Source: Boudabousia marimammalium (lineage in GTDB: Bacteria; Actinomycetota; Actinomycetes; Actinomycetales; Actinomycetaceae). From it: a DNA stretch of 64,000 nt. The translations under genes were made by a program, and so were the position numbers. The stretch lies in assembly GCF_001936115.1 (NCBI RefSeq), contig NZ_MPDM01000006.1, forward strand, positions 52,597-116,596. Reading direction: 5' to 3'. The notes beneath the pieces are model-generated. The model saw nothing but the letters and a program-made list of their open reading frames with translations, did not search any database and was not told the origin of the DNA. Positions 54,167 through 64,000 of the stretch are shown here, in pieces (the stretch's first letter is position 1; every line of letters starts with the position of its first letter).

Positions 54167-54174
54167 TCTTTCAC

Positions 54175-54897
54175 CTAGTTTATGTAGGATGCCGGGGTCT
54201 CAGTGAGGCTGTTTAGATATTCGAGGGACTGCGGATGGCTGTCATAATACTTTTTTTGAAGCTTGTAGAGGCGTAACGCTATTGTTTGCCGCCATTGTTG
54301 AGCAGCCATATCCCAGTCGGGACTATCAACTCCAACGCCAGGTAACCCAAACCGACGCTTTTGTAGTTCTTCCAGTAGCCTCACATAAACCAGCGAATAG
54401 TCAAACCGTTGATAATCTACATTGACCATAGTGCCAGATTCGTATAGCTTAAAGCGCTGTATTCCACCTTCCAATCGGGTGATTCCAGAAAAGTGGACTT
54501 CACGATAAAACCAAGGCCCAAACTTGGTCCACACCTTATCCTTATCCACCCCAAACCGCCGCCAAATCCCGTGAGCCAGCAGAGTGAGAGAAACTAACAA
54601 CAGAGCCAAAGCATCAAATAGACTTCGCCCGGTCGGATCCCCAAAAATTAGGATAGCTAGCGCCAAAATAGAAAATATCGCTCCAACAGGAATCAAGATT
54701 TTCGACTGTGAGAACACCCTAGGCTGTTCCGGCCAATCGCTCATCTTTCGTATGGCCCGTTGCCCTAGCGTACTGATTCCGACAAGCTTTGATAAAAGAC
54801 TCTCATCCGATGGGTCCTCACTCATCTTCCGCAAAGCCCGCTGCGCACTAGCACTATCAGCACCCGCAGCAAAAGCCGCCTCGTGGCCAAGTTCCAT
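54175..54897 (-). CDS. Membrane protein with PH-like domain, family not recognised
   Basis: A 240-residue protein. The N-terminal region has an internal repeat: SAQRALRKMSEDP and LGQRAIRKMSDWP, 28 residues apart. Two transmembrane helices follow (about 69-87 and 92-112), then a bacterial PH-like stretch (KVWTKFGPWFYREVHFSGITRLEGG) and a helical tail. I prefer ATG 54897 because GGAGGG precedes it; the frame extends nine codons upstream. It stands alone between a convergent methyltransferase and fumC. Function unknown. Confidence 0.6.
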   Translation of the reverse strand: MELGHEAAFAAGADSASAQRALRKMSEDPSDESLLSKLVGISTLGQRAIRKMSDWPEQPRVFSQSKILIPVGAIFSILALAILIFGDPTGRSLFDALALLLVSLTLLAHGIWRRFGVDKDKVWTKFGPWFYREVHFSGITRLEGGIQRFKLYESGTMVNVDYQRFDYSLVYVRLLEELQKRRFGLPGVGVDSPDWDMAAQQWRQTIALRLYKLQKKYYDSHPQSLEYLNSLTETPASYIN

Positions 54898-54997
54898 CCA
54901 AACCCTCCAGACGATGTAGTTCAAAACTAGTACCCAGTCTAGATCAGAGCGTTTCTTTGGCGCGCCTAGACGCTCTTTACCTCGCTTTACTGCCCAG

Positions 54998-55036
54998 AAA
55001 AAGCGTTAGCCCTACCAGCAATGCGATAGGGCCAAC
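54998..55036 (-). terminator. Terminator of fumC
   Basis: On the minus strand GTTGGCCCTA pairs with TAGGGCTAAC (one G-U) around a 12-base loop and is followed by GCTTTTTC. Confidence 0.7.
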
Positions 55037-55063
55037 ACTTTAGGGACTAAGCGAATCAGCGGC

Positions 55064-56458
55064 TCAGTAGTTACCAACCATGGTGGTAACGTCCAGTGCC
55101 TTATCCAGCTGCTCTTCGGTGATGTCACCGTTGGCAACATAGCCCAAATCAATGGCGGCCTGGCGGACGGTCACACCGGTCTTCACGGAGTGCTTAGCGA
55201 TCTTCGCGGCAGCTTCGTAACCGATGAGGCGGTTCAGCGGGGTCACAATCGAGGGAGAGGACTCAGCGTATTCTAGGCAACGCTCCACGTTGGCGGTGAT
55301 ACCATCAACGCAACGGATAGCCAGCTGCTCAGCAACATGACCCAAAATGGTGATGGACTCAAGCAGGTTGCGGGCCATTACCGGCAGCATGACCAGCAGG
55401 TCGAAGTTGCCCTGGGCACCAGCGAAAGCAATCGCCGCATCGTTACCAATCACCTGAGCAGCAACCTGCACGGTAGCTTCCGGCAGCACCGGGTTGACCT
55501 TACCCGGCATGATGGAAGAGCCCGGCTGCAAGTCAGGCAGAGCAATCTCGCCAATGCCGGCGCGCGGGCCCGAACCCATCCAGCGCAGGTCGTTAGCAAT
55601 CTTAACGAAGGAAACTGCGACGGTACGGAGCGCACCGGAGGTCTCCACGAGGGCGTCCTGTGCGGCCTGTGCCTCAAAGTGGTTGGGGGCTTCAACGAAT
55701 GCCACACCAGTGTTCTCAGCGACCAGTTCAATCACGCGGGCACTGAAACCATTCGGGGTGTTGATGCCGGTGCCCACAGCGGTGCCGCCCAAGGGCAGCT
55801 CACGTAGACGCGGCAAAGTGTCCTTGATACGCTCAATGCCGTTGCGGACCTGCTGTGCGTAGCCGGAGAATTCCTGACCCAAAGTGATTGGGGTGGCATC
55901 CATCAGGTGGGTGCGACCAGACTTTACAACATCTTTGAACTCTACGGCCTTCTTTTCTAGGGATTCAGCCAAGATAGCTAGTTCACCCAGCAGCTCCTGC
56001 TCAATGGCAGTGGCGGCAGCAATATGGATTGAAGACGGGAACACGTCATTCGAGGACTGAGAGGCGTTCACGTGATCGTTCGGGTGAATCGGCTTCTCGC
56101 CCTGGAAAGTCTGGTTAGCGAGGGAGGAAACAACCTCGTTAGTGTTCATGTTCGAGGAAGTCCCTGAACCGGTCTGGAACACGTCAATGGGGAAATGGTC
56201 GTTCACTTCGCCGGCAATCACCTTGTCGGCGGCAGCAACGATGGCGTCAGCCTGATCTTGCTCCAGCACACCTAGCTCACGGTTAGCTAAAGCGGCGGCG
56301 CGCTTAATCTGGCCCAGCGCCGCAATGTGGTGCGGGGACAGGGTGACACCGGAAATCGGGAAGTTCTCTACGGCGCGCTGAGTCTGTGCGGCGTACAGTG
56401 CGTCGACGGGAACTTTTACCTCACCCATCGTGTCGTGTTCGATGCGGTATTCGGTCAT
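55064..56458 (-). CDS. fumC: Class II fumarase
   Basis: A 464-residue fumarate hydratase of the citric acid cycle; the usual length is about 465. The signature [11 protein letters not shown] is intact, as are [12 protein letters not shown] near residue 100 and [15 protein letters not shown] 56458 has AAGGAGGACCC upstream. It lies between the membrane-protein gene and guaB3, both on the same strand, but has its own spacing and terminator. Confidence 0.97.
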   Translation of the reverse strand: MTEYRIEHDTMGEVKVPVDALYAAQTQRAVENFPISGVTLSPHHIAALGQIKRAAALANRELGVLEQDQADAIVAAADKVIAGEVNDHFPIDVFQTGSGTSSNMNTNEVVSSLANQTFQGEKPIHPNDHVNASQSSNDVFPSSIHIAAATAIEQELLGELAILAESLEKKAVEFKDVVKSGRTHLMDATPITLGQEFSGYAQQVRNGIERIKDTLPRLRELPLGGTAVGTGINTPNGFSARVIELVAENTGVAFVEAPNHFEAQAAQDALVETSGALRTVAVSFVKIANDLRWMGSGPRAGIGEIALPDLQPGSSIMPGKVNPVLPEATVQVAAQVIGNDAAIAFAGAQGNFDLLVMLPVMARNLLESITILGHVAEQLAIRCVDGITANVERCLEYAESSPSIVTPLNRLIGYEAAAKIAKHSVKTGVTVRQAAIDLGYVANGDITEEQLDKALDVTTMVGNY

Positions 56459-56560
56459 ATTTGGGTCCTCCTTAGAAGGTTTAGTAACACGCTGATTTTA
56501 CCATCATGCAAGGCGAGCCGAGGGGGCATTTCGTCCTCGACCCGCGGTGATAGAACAGCT

Positions 56561-57676
56561 TTAGTAGGGGTTCACGATAATCGTGACACGCTGCAGGTCT
56601 TTGACCTCATTGAAGCCGGTAGTGGCCATGGTGCGCTTCAATGCTCCCACAATATTGAGGGTGCCGTCAGAGCGGTTCGCGGGGCCGTACATGACCTCAG
56701 AAATGGTGCCGGCAGTGCCGACGTGTACGCGACGGCCGCGCGGCAAAATCGGGTGGCGAGCTTCCGAACCCCAATGCCAGCCTCCACCGGGAGCTTCCTC
56801 GGCCCGAGCCAGCAGGGCACCCAACATGACAGCGTCAGCGCCACAAGCAATCGCCTTGACTAGGTCCCCGGAGTGCCCAATGCCACCATCCGCAATGACG
56901 TGCACGTAGCGGCCGCTGGATTCATCCATGTAGTCGCGGCGGGCTGCGGCGACATCAGCTACCGCGGTGGCCATCGGCACGTGAATACCTAGTGCCTGCC
57001 GGGTTGTATGTGCGGCTCCACCGCCGAATCCCACTAGCACGCCGGCAGCGCCGGTACGCATCAGATGCAGTGCCGCCGTGTAGGTGGCGACGCCACCCAC
57101 GATTACTGGCACATCCAGTCCGTAAATAAAACGCTTCAGGTTGAGGGGCTCCTTGCGGCTGGAAACATGCTCCGCAGAGACCGTGGTTCCGCGAACCACC
57201 AGCAGGTCCACTCCCGCTTCCATGACCGCATCAATATGGCGTTGGGTTTTCTGCGGGGACAGCGCGCCGGCCACGGTAACGCCGGCGTCACGGATCTGCT
57301 GGAGCCGCTCCGAAATCAGTCGGTCTTTTACGGGTTCCCGGTAGAGCTCTTGCAGTTTCGCAGTCACTTGATCTTCTGGGACGGTCCGAATTGTCTCATA
57401 GACGTCGGTCGGATCATCATATCGGGTCCATAAGCCCTCTAGGTCAAGCACACCAACGCCGCCTAGTTTGGAGAACATAATGGCGGTTTCGGGGCTCATC
57501 ACTGAATCCATCGGAGCAGCCATGATGGGCACGTCCACATGGTAGGCGTCAATCTGCCAGCCGGTGGTGACGTCCTCCGGGTCGCGGGTCCGCCGCGCAG
57601 GAATCACCGCAATATCATCGAAAGAGTATGCTCGGATGGCACGCTTCCCGCGCCCAATCTCAATCTCATTAGCCAT
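56561..57676 (-). CDS. guaB3: GuaB3 family IMP dehydrogenase-related protein
   Basis: A 371-residue TIM-barrel protein, one of the actinobacterial GuaB3 paralogues that sit near guaB. It has GRGKRAIRAYSFDDIAVIPARRTRDPEDVTT at the start. The loop that carries the catalytic Cys in IMPDH reads GGGAAHTTR, so the Cys position is His, a change I recall as typical for GuaB3. There is no CBS pair. True activity is unknown; it may not be an IMP dehydrogenase. ATG 57676 has GAAGGAGAAACA before it; the frame opens at 57694. Confidence 0.88.
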   Translation of the reverse strand: MANEIEIGRGKRAIRAYSFDDIAVIPARRTRDPEDVTTGWQIDAYHVDVPIMAAPMDSVMSPETAIMFSKLGGVGVLDLEGLWTRYDDPTDVYETIRTVPEDQVTAKLQELYREPVKDRLISERLQQIRDAGVTVAGALSPQKTQRHIDAVMEAGVDLLVVRGTTVSAEHVSSRKEPLNLKRFIYGLDVPVIVGGVATYTAALHLMRTGAAGVLVGFGGGAAHTTRQALGIHVPMATAVADVAAARRDYMDESSGRYVHVIADGGIGHSGDLVKAIACGADAVMLGALLARAEEAPGGGWHWGSEARHPILPRGRRVHVGTAGTISEVMYGPANRSDGTLNIVGALKRTMATTGFNEVKDLQRVTIIVNPY

Positions 57677-57718
57677 TGTTTCTCCTTCGATCAATTCTTG
57701 CAGTAGGTTCAGTCAGGC

Positions 57719-58495
57719 TTATTTGGCGGGCGGAATCAGCAGGTATTGGCCGGCGGAGACACCGAATCCGCGTCCGGTTTGCAAATCCACGCAGGTCATA
57801 TTCGGCAGCAGACCACCGCATTTGAAGCGTCCCAGCTCAATCGTGGAGCCGTTGGCTAGTTCTTTCACGCCGGAGACGCGCTCAGGGATGCGGTCACGGT
57901 CGTGGCTGTCGGTGCGGGCATCTTCAGTCACGGGATTGTGCCCATCATGGCAGGCGCCATACCCCACAAAGGTTCCGGTCAAAGTGGCGGAGCGTCCTTT
58001 GAGTTCATGTTCAGGGCAGGAGCGGCGGTCTTCTTCTCGGGGCAGATTGGGGCCGAGGACGAGGGAGCAGGCCACCCCGGGACCGCTCAGTGCGGGCTCA
58101 TCGCCGGTGGGAGCGAGGCGCACCCAGCGGTCATTGGCTAGCTGCGAGATATCTTCGGCGTAGGCGCAGACTTCGTTCGATGAGGCGGAGCGGAAGCGAA
58201 TAATCCCATTTTCAGTCCGATAGTCTTCCGGGTTTACCGGAGTCAGAGCGGCCAGCTGCTTGACCTGCTCAGTTTTTGGTCCCCTAGTGTTTGCGAGGGC
58301 AGGATCATCACCGGCTTCGGGGCTGGAGGGGCTTCCTTCAATAGTGACGGGGATAGCGCCCGCATGCTGTAGTTTGGGCGGATTGCGGTAGGTGTCGTAA
58401 ATCCAGTACATGGAGCCACCCATGGTTCCCAGCAGAATAATCGCAATAATAACTGCCACCCAGTTCGGCATTTTGGTGGTGATTGGTTCTGACAT
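57719..58495 (-). CDS. Single-pass membrane protein with extracytoplasmic Cys-rich domain
   Basis: A 258-residue hypothetical protein. One helix (about 12-31) leads to an outer domain with about six Cys. Its end, ELGRFKCGGLLPNMTCVDLQTGRGFGVSAGQYLL, matches the RCxxxxxxVxCxNxxTGxGFxxS ending common to secreted actinobacterial hypothetical proteins. The middle holds a conserved FRSASSNEVCAYAEDISQL segment. It lies between guaB3 and a divergent exonuclease gene; no function is known. Confidence 0.65.
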   Translation of the reverse strand: MSEPITTKMPNWVAVIIAIILLGTMGGSMYWIYDTYRNPPKLQHAGAIPVTIEGSPSSPEAGDDPALANTRGPKTEQVKQLAALTPVNPEDYRTENGIIRFRSASSNEVCAYAEDISQLANDRWVRLAPTGDEPALSGPGVACSLVLGPNLPREEDRRSCPEHELKGRSATLTGTFVGYGACHDGHNPVTEDARTDSHDRDRIPERVSGVKELANGSTIELGRFKCGGLLPNMTCVDLQTGRGFGVSAGQYLLIPPAK

Positions 58496-58627
58496 TCTGC
58501 CCCTTTCAGTTGCCCCTATTGTGGCACATTTTGTGTCGACAGGTGAAGCTGCCTCTCTCCTTATCTAGTTTAGGCTTTCCCGAGGTTTGTTTTCCATTTT
58601 GTCCCGCGGATGGGGCACACTGGAGGC

Positions 58628-59350
58628 ATGAGTATTGCAATGAATAAGATTTGGACTAATCAGTTCCGCTTCGGTTTCGACACGGAAACCACCGGTGTTA
58701 ACCCCACGCAGGTACGTTTAGTTACTGCCGCCTTGGTTTTGCGTCAGCCCAAGGGTGAGGACCAGGTAATCACCTGGCTAGCGAACCCGGGAGTCCCCAT
58801 TCCTGAAGCGGCTTCGCGGGTCCACGGTATCAGCACTGAACGCGCTGTCGCTGAAGGTCGTCCGATTACTGAGGTTCTGGAAGAAGTAGCTTCACAGATT
58901 GTGGACTACTGGCAGCGGGGCGGCATCATGGTTGCTTTCAATGCGGGCTACGACCTACAGGTACTGAATTCTGAACTGAAGCGGCACGGAATGGCCACTT
59001 TGGAGGAGCGTTGCGGAGCCAGTGAAGTTCCCGCTGGCGGCGTGGTTGACCCGTTAGTGTTGGATCGGGCAGTGGACCGCTATCGGAAGGGAAAGCGGAC
59101 ACTGGGCGCCATGTGTGAAACCTATCAGGTGGAACCGGGAGATAACCTGCATACCGCGGAGTATGACGTTATCGCCACTCTGAACGTGCTGGATAAGATT
59201 GTGGAGAATTACCCGAAACTGGCGCAGCTCACGGTGGCAGAGATTGTCTCTTTCCAGCGTGAAGCGCACCATGCTTGGGCGGAAAACTTTAACGAGTTCC
59301 TCAGCCGGCGCGGGCGCCCCGCCGATGTGGGCACCCGCTGGCCGTACTAG
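58628..59350 (+). CDS. DnaQ-like 3'-5' exonuclease
   Basis: A 240-residue DEDD-family exonuclease of the DnaQ/epsilon-like type. ExoI FGFDTETTGVNP (Asp, Glu), ExoII VAFNAGYDLQVL (Asn, Asp) and ExoIII HTAEYDVIATLNVL (His, Asp) are complete, so it should be active. It is stand-alone, not a polymerase subunit gene. The ATG at 58628 lies one base after GGAGG, so either the transcript is leaderless or translation begins at ATG 58640. Divergent from the membrane-protein gene, convergent with guaB. Confidence 0.87.
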   Translation: MSIAMNKIWTNQFRFGFDTETTGVNPTQVRLVTAALVLRQPKGEDQVITWLANPGVPIPEAASRVHGISTERAVAEGRPITEVLEEVASQIVDYWQRGGIMVAFNAGYDLQVLNSELKRHGMATLEERCGASEVPAGGVVDPLVLDRAVDRYRKGKRTLGAMCETYQVEPGDNLHTAEYDVIATLNVLDKIVENYPKLAQLTVAEIVSFQREAHHAWAENFNEFLSRRGRPADVGTRWPY

Positions 59351-59362
59351 GAATGTGAAGGA

Positions 59363-60883
<1,521 letters not shown>

Positions 60884-60981
60884 TCATATTCTATGCGCAA
60901 AAGGGCGCTTTAGTCACCCCAGCTACGGATTTGTTTTCACTCAGCATGATTACTGCCCCTGAAGACACGGCCAAAGCTCAG

Positions 60982-62421
60982 CTAGGGCCCTACACTGAGT
61001 CGGTGAATAATCGCGGCCATCGCATCACGATTCACTGAGTTTACTGGGCGGAAACTACCATCGGGCCAGCCAGTAATCAGGCCTCTTTGCTTGGCCCATT
61101 TGATTTCCTGATAAAACTGGCTACCCGAACTCACATCGACAAAGAATGCGTCTGCCGGCTTTTGAATCAAAGCCGCGCCCTTACAAGTGTCACTGTACTT
61201 ACCGCAGTAGCGTTTCAGTATGGCGGTCAGAGCGCCCCTTTCAACGGGCGATTGCGGCCTAAAAGTTCCGTCGTCCCAACCATTCACTAACCCCATTCGT
61301 GAAGCCCAGTTAATCTCTTCCCTGAACTGACTACCAGCGGGTACATCCGCGAAACGCAACGGTTTAGAATGTGCGGGGCGCGGTGTCTTCCCCGATTTTT
61401 TATGCAGACGATAAAGGAAAGCTACCACGGCATCGCGCTGCACCGGCTCTAGCCGCCGATATGTCCCATCGTTCCATCCTGAAGTCAATTGGTTATCCCT
61501 CATCCACCAAATATCGGTTGAAAAGGCATCCGAAAACTGCACGTCAGAGAACACATTAGTATCCAGATTGGGGCGCATAAAGTAGCGCTTATGCAATTCC
61601 CAGAAACTATAATCACCGTGTTTGCTGCATTCTTTATCCTTATACAGCCAAGCATCACTGGTGACATGAGGCGTGTACTGATACAGAGACGCGGTTGCCT
61701 GATTAGCGAAGGTTACTGATTCAGAGCACTTATCCGCATACTCTGCCACGGTTATGCCTGCGTCGTTGGTGTAGGTTCGTTTTCCCTCAAAATGTCTGGT
61801 ATCACCCGCATGATATGTCCAGCTAATATGCCTATATCTACGAATCTGTTTGGCCGCACTATAAAGCTGTTTGAACAGACCAGCCTTAGTTGAGTCACAG
61901 GGCTTACCATCAGGGCAGCCGTAACCCAAAGCTGAATCGTAGCTTCTTGGGGGCTGCTGAATCAGACTGGACTCTTTTTGAATCGTCACCAACAAGAATT
62001 GGGGGCTGACGTTACAGGCTTTACTCATCCGGGCAATAAGCCGGGCGGCGGGTTCCTGCTTTCCACCCTTCATAGCCTCACAGACGGTTACTTCTTCAAC
62101 TGGACCATACTGAGGGTTACGGTTAGTCATGGTCTGCTTCCCAATCGGTTCCGTATCTAAAAGCACATCCTTCAAACAAGGCGGCCCGCCCGGTTTCGGC
62201 TTACATTTGGCTCCCCAGCGATCCAAGAACGCTTGGATTTGTTGCTCATCCATCCACCCCGGCTGATACATCAGCTCATCATGAATGATTAGTTCACGTT
62301 CGAAACCATCACTTTCCGGCCGACGCTGAGCGGCTTGGGCTCCCTCGACAAAAAACGGAGTGGGAGCCAACAAAGCACCCAACACCAAACCCAAGACCAT
62401 TAAGTAACGCGCACGCCCCAT
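60982..62421 (-). CDS. Secreted protein with three SLH domains
   Basis: A 479-residue surface protein. A signal peptide (basic start, hydrophobic core, AQA-A cleavage near 30) leads to an N-terminal domain of about 260 residues (with LVTIQKESSLIQQPPRSYDSALGYGCP, which has the Glu-Ser of lytic-transglycosylase-like domains) and three S-layer homology repeats ending the protein: SGWNDGTYRR, NGWDDGTFRPQ and TGWPDGSFRP. SLH domains bind secondary cell-wall polymers, so it should sit on the wall. The enzymatic role of the N-terminal domain is a guess. Single-gene unit. Confidence 0.82.
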   Translation of the reverse strand: MGRARYLMVLGLVLGALLAPTPFFVEGAQAAQRRPESDGFERELIIHDELMYQPGWMDEQQIQAFLDRWGAKCKPKPGGPPCLKDVLLDTEPIGKQTMTNRNPQYGPVEEVTVCEAMKGGKQEPAARLIARMSKACNVSPQFLLVTIQKESSLIQQPPRSYDSALGYGCPDGKPCDSTKAGLFKQLYSAAKQIRRYRHISWTYHAGDTRHFEGKRTYTNDAGITVAEYADKCSESVTFANQATASLYQYTPHVTSDAWLYKDKECSKHGDYSFWELHKRYFMRPNLDTNVFSDVQFSDAFSTDIWWMRDNQLTSGWNDGTYRRLEPVQRDAVVAFLYRLHKKSGKTPRPAHSKPLRFADVPAGSQFREEINWASRMGLVNGWDDGTFRPQSPVERGALTAILKRYCGKYSDTCKGAALIQKPADAFFVDVSSGSQFYQEIKWAKQRGLITGWPDGSFRPVNSVNRDAMAAIIHRLSVGP

Positions 62422-62447
62422 AAAACCTCATTCAAACTAGAACAGCA

Positions 62448-63350
62448 TTATTCACAACTTACACGTTTCACACTAAGAATGTCCTGCACTTCAGAAAGAA
62501 CCGCCCGCAGCGTGCGCATCCATAACACCTGAGAATTCAGTATGGGAGGCGGATTCTTTCCCACACAGATCACATTACTTCCCCGCCCCAGCAACTGCTC
62601 GATCAGCTCCGCAGGATGATTCTCTTCATCAATCAGCACCACCACATCAACTGGCCGGTGCTCAAGATGAGTCAGGATTGAGTCAATAACGTCATGCCCA
62701 GATTTTGAAATTACCCGCACATCGATCCCGTTCCAACGTAAAGCTGCCCCAGAAACATGTCCCGCCAGGTAACGATTAGCACCTGTTACCACCAGGGCTT
62801 GTGGCGGGTTCACCCCCAAAGGCTGCGACTGATCAGACACGTCTCTTGCGGCCTCCATCACAACTCTGCGGACTAGGCTATAAGGGTCTTGTCCGGGCAC
62901 ATCACCTGTGGTACGGTTTGCAAGTTGCAAAACCGCTGGTTCGACATAATCACAGTATGTTCGCACCAATCCATGGGAATAGATTTGCCGTGCTATCAGT
63001 AATCTGATGGTGTTGAGATCAGCATTTGTAGCAGCTATGGCCAAGTCAGCTGGAAAGTCGTTTCCTACCGCTGTCACGGTCGCAGCCGAAGAGGTTTCAG
63101 CTAACGCATGTTTGGCGGCATCAGCAGGATTAACCCCCTGCTCTCGCAGCTCTTTCATGCGACGCAAAGTGAGAATATCGGCGGCAGTGTACTTTCGGAC
63201 GCTTCCGCTACTGCGAAGCGAGGGCCCAATCCCGTACCTACGTTCCCAGGTCCGTAGAGTCGCTGGGGTAGATCCAACCGCTTTCGCTGCCGCCGCGATA
63301 GAAACAGGGGCATCGAGGTAGTCAATTCCATGCAATTGAATGCGTGGCAT
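62448..63350 (-). CDS. MerR-type regulator with cobalamin-domain-like C-terminus
   Basis: A 300-residue regulator. Residues 13-80 are a MerR HTH (VSIAAAAKAVGSTPATLRTWERRYGIGP...YTAADILTLRRMKEL). The C-terminal 170 residues look like the helical and Rossmann parts of the B12-binding fold of CarH/LitR photoreceptors: PPQALVVTGANRYLAGHVSGAALRWNGIDVRV. The B12 His motif DxHxxG is only partly kept (AGHVSG, with no Asp), so cobalamin binding is doubtful. AGGAGG lies eight bases before ATG 63350. It is divergent from whiB3. Confidence 0.72.
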   Translation of the reverse strand: MPRIQLHGIDYLDAPVSIAAAAKAVGSTPATLRTWERRYGIGPSLRSSGSVRKYTAADILTLRRMKELREQGVNPADAAKHALAETSSAATVTAVGNDFPADLAIAATNADLNTIRLLIARQIYSHGLVRTYCDYVEPAVLQLANRTTGDVPGQDPYSLVRRVVMEAARDVSDQSQPLGVNPPQALVVTGANRYLAGHVSGAALRWNGIDVRVISKSGHDVIDSILTHLEHRPVDVVVLIDEENHPAELIEQLLGRGSNVICVGKNPPPILNSQVLWMRTLRAVLSEVQDILSVKRVSCE

Positions 63351-63480
63351 GAGGACTTCCTCCTGCAGGTTCACAGCCTAAGCTTCTGCACAAACGTGCA
63401 GGGTGAAATATTTATGAACTACAAATGAGCAACATTGTTGTTCAATTCCTGTTCAGAGTATCTAATTATGAGGCAAAAAG

Positions 63481-63503
63481 CACGTTGAAATCCTTAAAAC
63501 GTG
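63481..63503. promoter_or_regulatory. Inverted repeat upstream of whiB3
   Basis: CACGTT and AACGTG are separated by 11 AT-rich bases, about 33 bases upstream of the presumed whiB3 -35. A possible regulator site; no factor is known to me. Confidence 0.35.
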
Positions 63504-63535
63504 ACTTAATCCGCTATATTTGGCGGTTTTGGGTC

Positions 63536-63565
63536 TTGTTTTCTGTTATATCGATTTGTTAGACT
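63536..63565 (+). promoter_or_regulatory. Probable promoter of whiB3
   Basis: TTGTTT (63536-63541) and TAGACT (63560-63565) are separated by 18 bases. The start codon lies about 75 bases downstream. The 290 bases between the MerR gene and whiB3 hold this promoter and the inverted repeat before it. Confidence 0.5.
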
Positions 63566-63641
63566 ACTCTTCATACGGTTTTTAGACGGAGTCTACAGAA
63601 CCTTTCCATCCACAACATTTTTTCAATTTCAAGGAGTCGCT

Positions 63642-63932
63642 ATGACTGACGCATCTCGCCTGCCAGGTCCCGTAATGGACCTATGGGAGTGGCAGTACGA
63701 AGGCGCCTGCCGAGAAATGGATACCGAGTTGTTTTTCCATCCCGAAGGGGAACGCGGATCAACTCGCCGTCGTCGCGCAGAGAACGCAAAAGCAATCTGC
63801 GCTAAATGTCCGGTTATGCAACAATGCCGTGATCACGCCCTGCGGGTTCGTGAACCTTACGGTGTTTGGGGTGGCATGACCGAAGAAGAACGTCGCTCCT
63901 ATCTCGCTACGCACGATCGTAAAACTGCCTAG
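63642..63932 (+). CDS. whiB3: WhiB-family iron-sulfur regulator, WhiB3/WhiD type
   Basis: A 96-residue redox-sensing transcription factor. Four Cys are placed as in WhiB proteins (one in EGACREM, then CAKCPVMQQC) to bind a [4Fe-4S] cluster, followed by the YGVWGGM turn. The flanks DLWEWQYEGACR, LFFHPEGERG and RVREPYGVWGGMTEEERR match mycobacterial WhiB3 and Streptomyces WhiD better than WhiB1 or WhiB2. The location near guaB agrees with the mycobacterial gene order. It should interact with the principal sigma factor. AAGGAG precedes the ATG. Confidence 0.88.
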   Translation: MTDASRLPGPVMDLWEWQYEGACREMDTELFFHPEGERGSTRRRRAENAKAICAKCPVMQQCRDHALRVREPYGVWGGMTEEERRSYLATHDRKTA

Positions 63933-63970
63933 TTAATAAACTATCCAGAGCAGATATAAAGCTAAGGAGG

Positions 63971-64000
63971 GCGGGTCGGTTCCAGTTGGAACCGACCCGC
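63971..64000 (+). terminator. Terminator after whiB3
   Basis: A perfect 13-bp stem, GCGGGTCGGTTCC with its complement, and a 4-base loop, 38 bases after the whiB3 stop. The window ends at the stem, so the U tract is not visible. Confidence 0.75.

Noticed and set aside
56561..57676. GuaB3 as a broken IMP dehydrogenase because the catalytic Cys is missing
   Set aside because: The His at that position is, as far as I recall, typical of the whole GuaB3 family, and the gene is otherwise intact.

Overview
The window is a single piece of actinobacterial chromosome of moderate GC. Lineage markers are a WhiB-family regulator, a Mycobacterium-like AdnA/AdnB helicase-nuclease pair, DUF3039 and DUF3107 proteins, an actinobacterial Tad pilus locus, a GuaB/GuaB3 pair and a tmRNA tag ending DFALAA. 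Together with the intracellular-type sialidase and ECF transporters, this points to the Actinomycetaceae (something like Varibaculum or Mobiluncus). That placement is inferred from gene content, not from a search. No phage, integrase, transposase, CRISPR array, rRNA or tRNA was seen.

Layout. 1-5 kb: tail of a probable nicotinate phosphoribosyltransferase, a helicase/DUF3039 pair, nagB, an HU protein and trhO. 5-9.4 kb: an EndoIII-like glycosylase, then a minus-strand accessory operon (22-codon peptide, ABC ATPase with an in-frame amber stop, two membrane proteins) and a TMEM175-like channel. 9.5-14.3 kb: a TipAL-like MerR regulator, a fused ECF transporter and its S component behind a DtxR/IdeR-like box, and a DUF1275 protein. 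14.3-18.5 kb: sialidase, an XRE repressor with twin operators and a hipA scrap, and a membrane-anchored HNH protein flanked by copies of the ssrA terminator region. 18.5-24 kb: ssrA, smpB, a LytM-domain peptidase, ftsX, ftsE, prfB. 24-28.5 kb: Tad pilus genes including a pilin-like gene with an early amber stop. 28.6-39.8 kb: phosphotransferase-like protein, AdnB, AdnA, DUF3107, ferritin-like protein, DEAD-box RNA helicase. 39.7-46.6 kb: two thiamine-related ABC transporters, one under a TPP riboswitch. 46.6-54.2 kb: PHP phosphoesterase, aminopeptidase P, stress protein, soluble MgtE-like protein, DUF1003, Mrp, O-methyltransferase. 54.2-64 kb: PH-like membrane protein, fumC, guaB3, secreted protein, DnaQ-like exonuclease, guaB, SLH protein, MerR/B12-like regulator and whiB3/whiD.

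Most of the window is conserved housekeeping sequence. FtsE, FtsX and the LytM peptidase form a septal cell-wall module, ssrA and smpB a ribosome-rescue module, AdnA/AdnB a break-resection machine, and the two thi operons a thiamine/pyrimidine salvage pair. The accessory, more variable parts are the peptide/ABC operon (5.7-8.65 kb), the XRE/HNH block beside ssrA (16.6-18.5 kb) and the decaying Tad pilin. Two otherwise intact genes carry an in-frame TAG stop. The best candidate for something undescribed is the 22-residue peptide gene with a strong ribosome binding site that heads the ABC operon.
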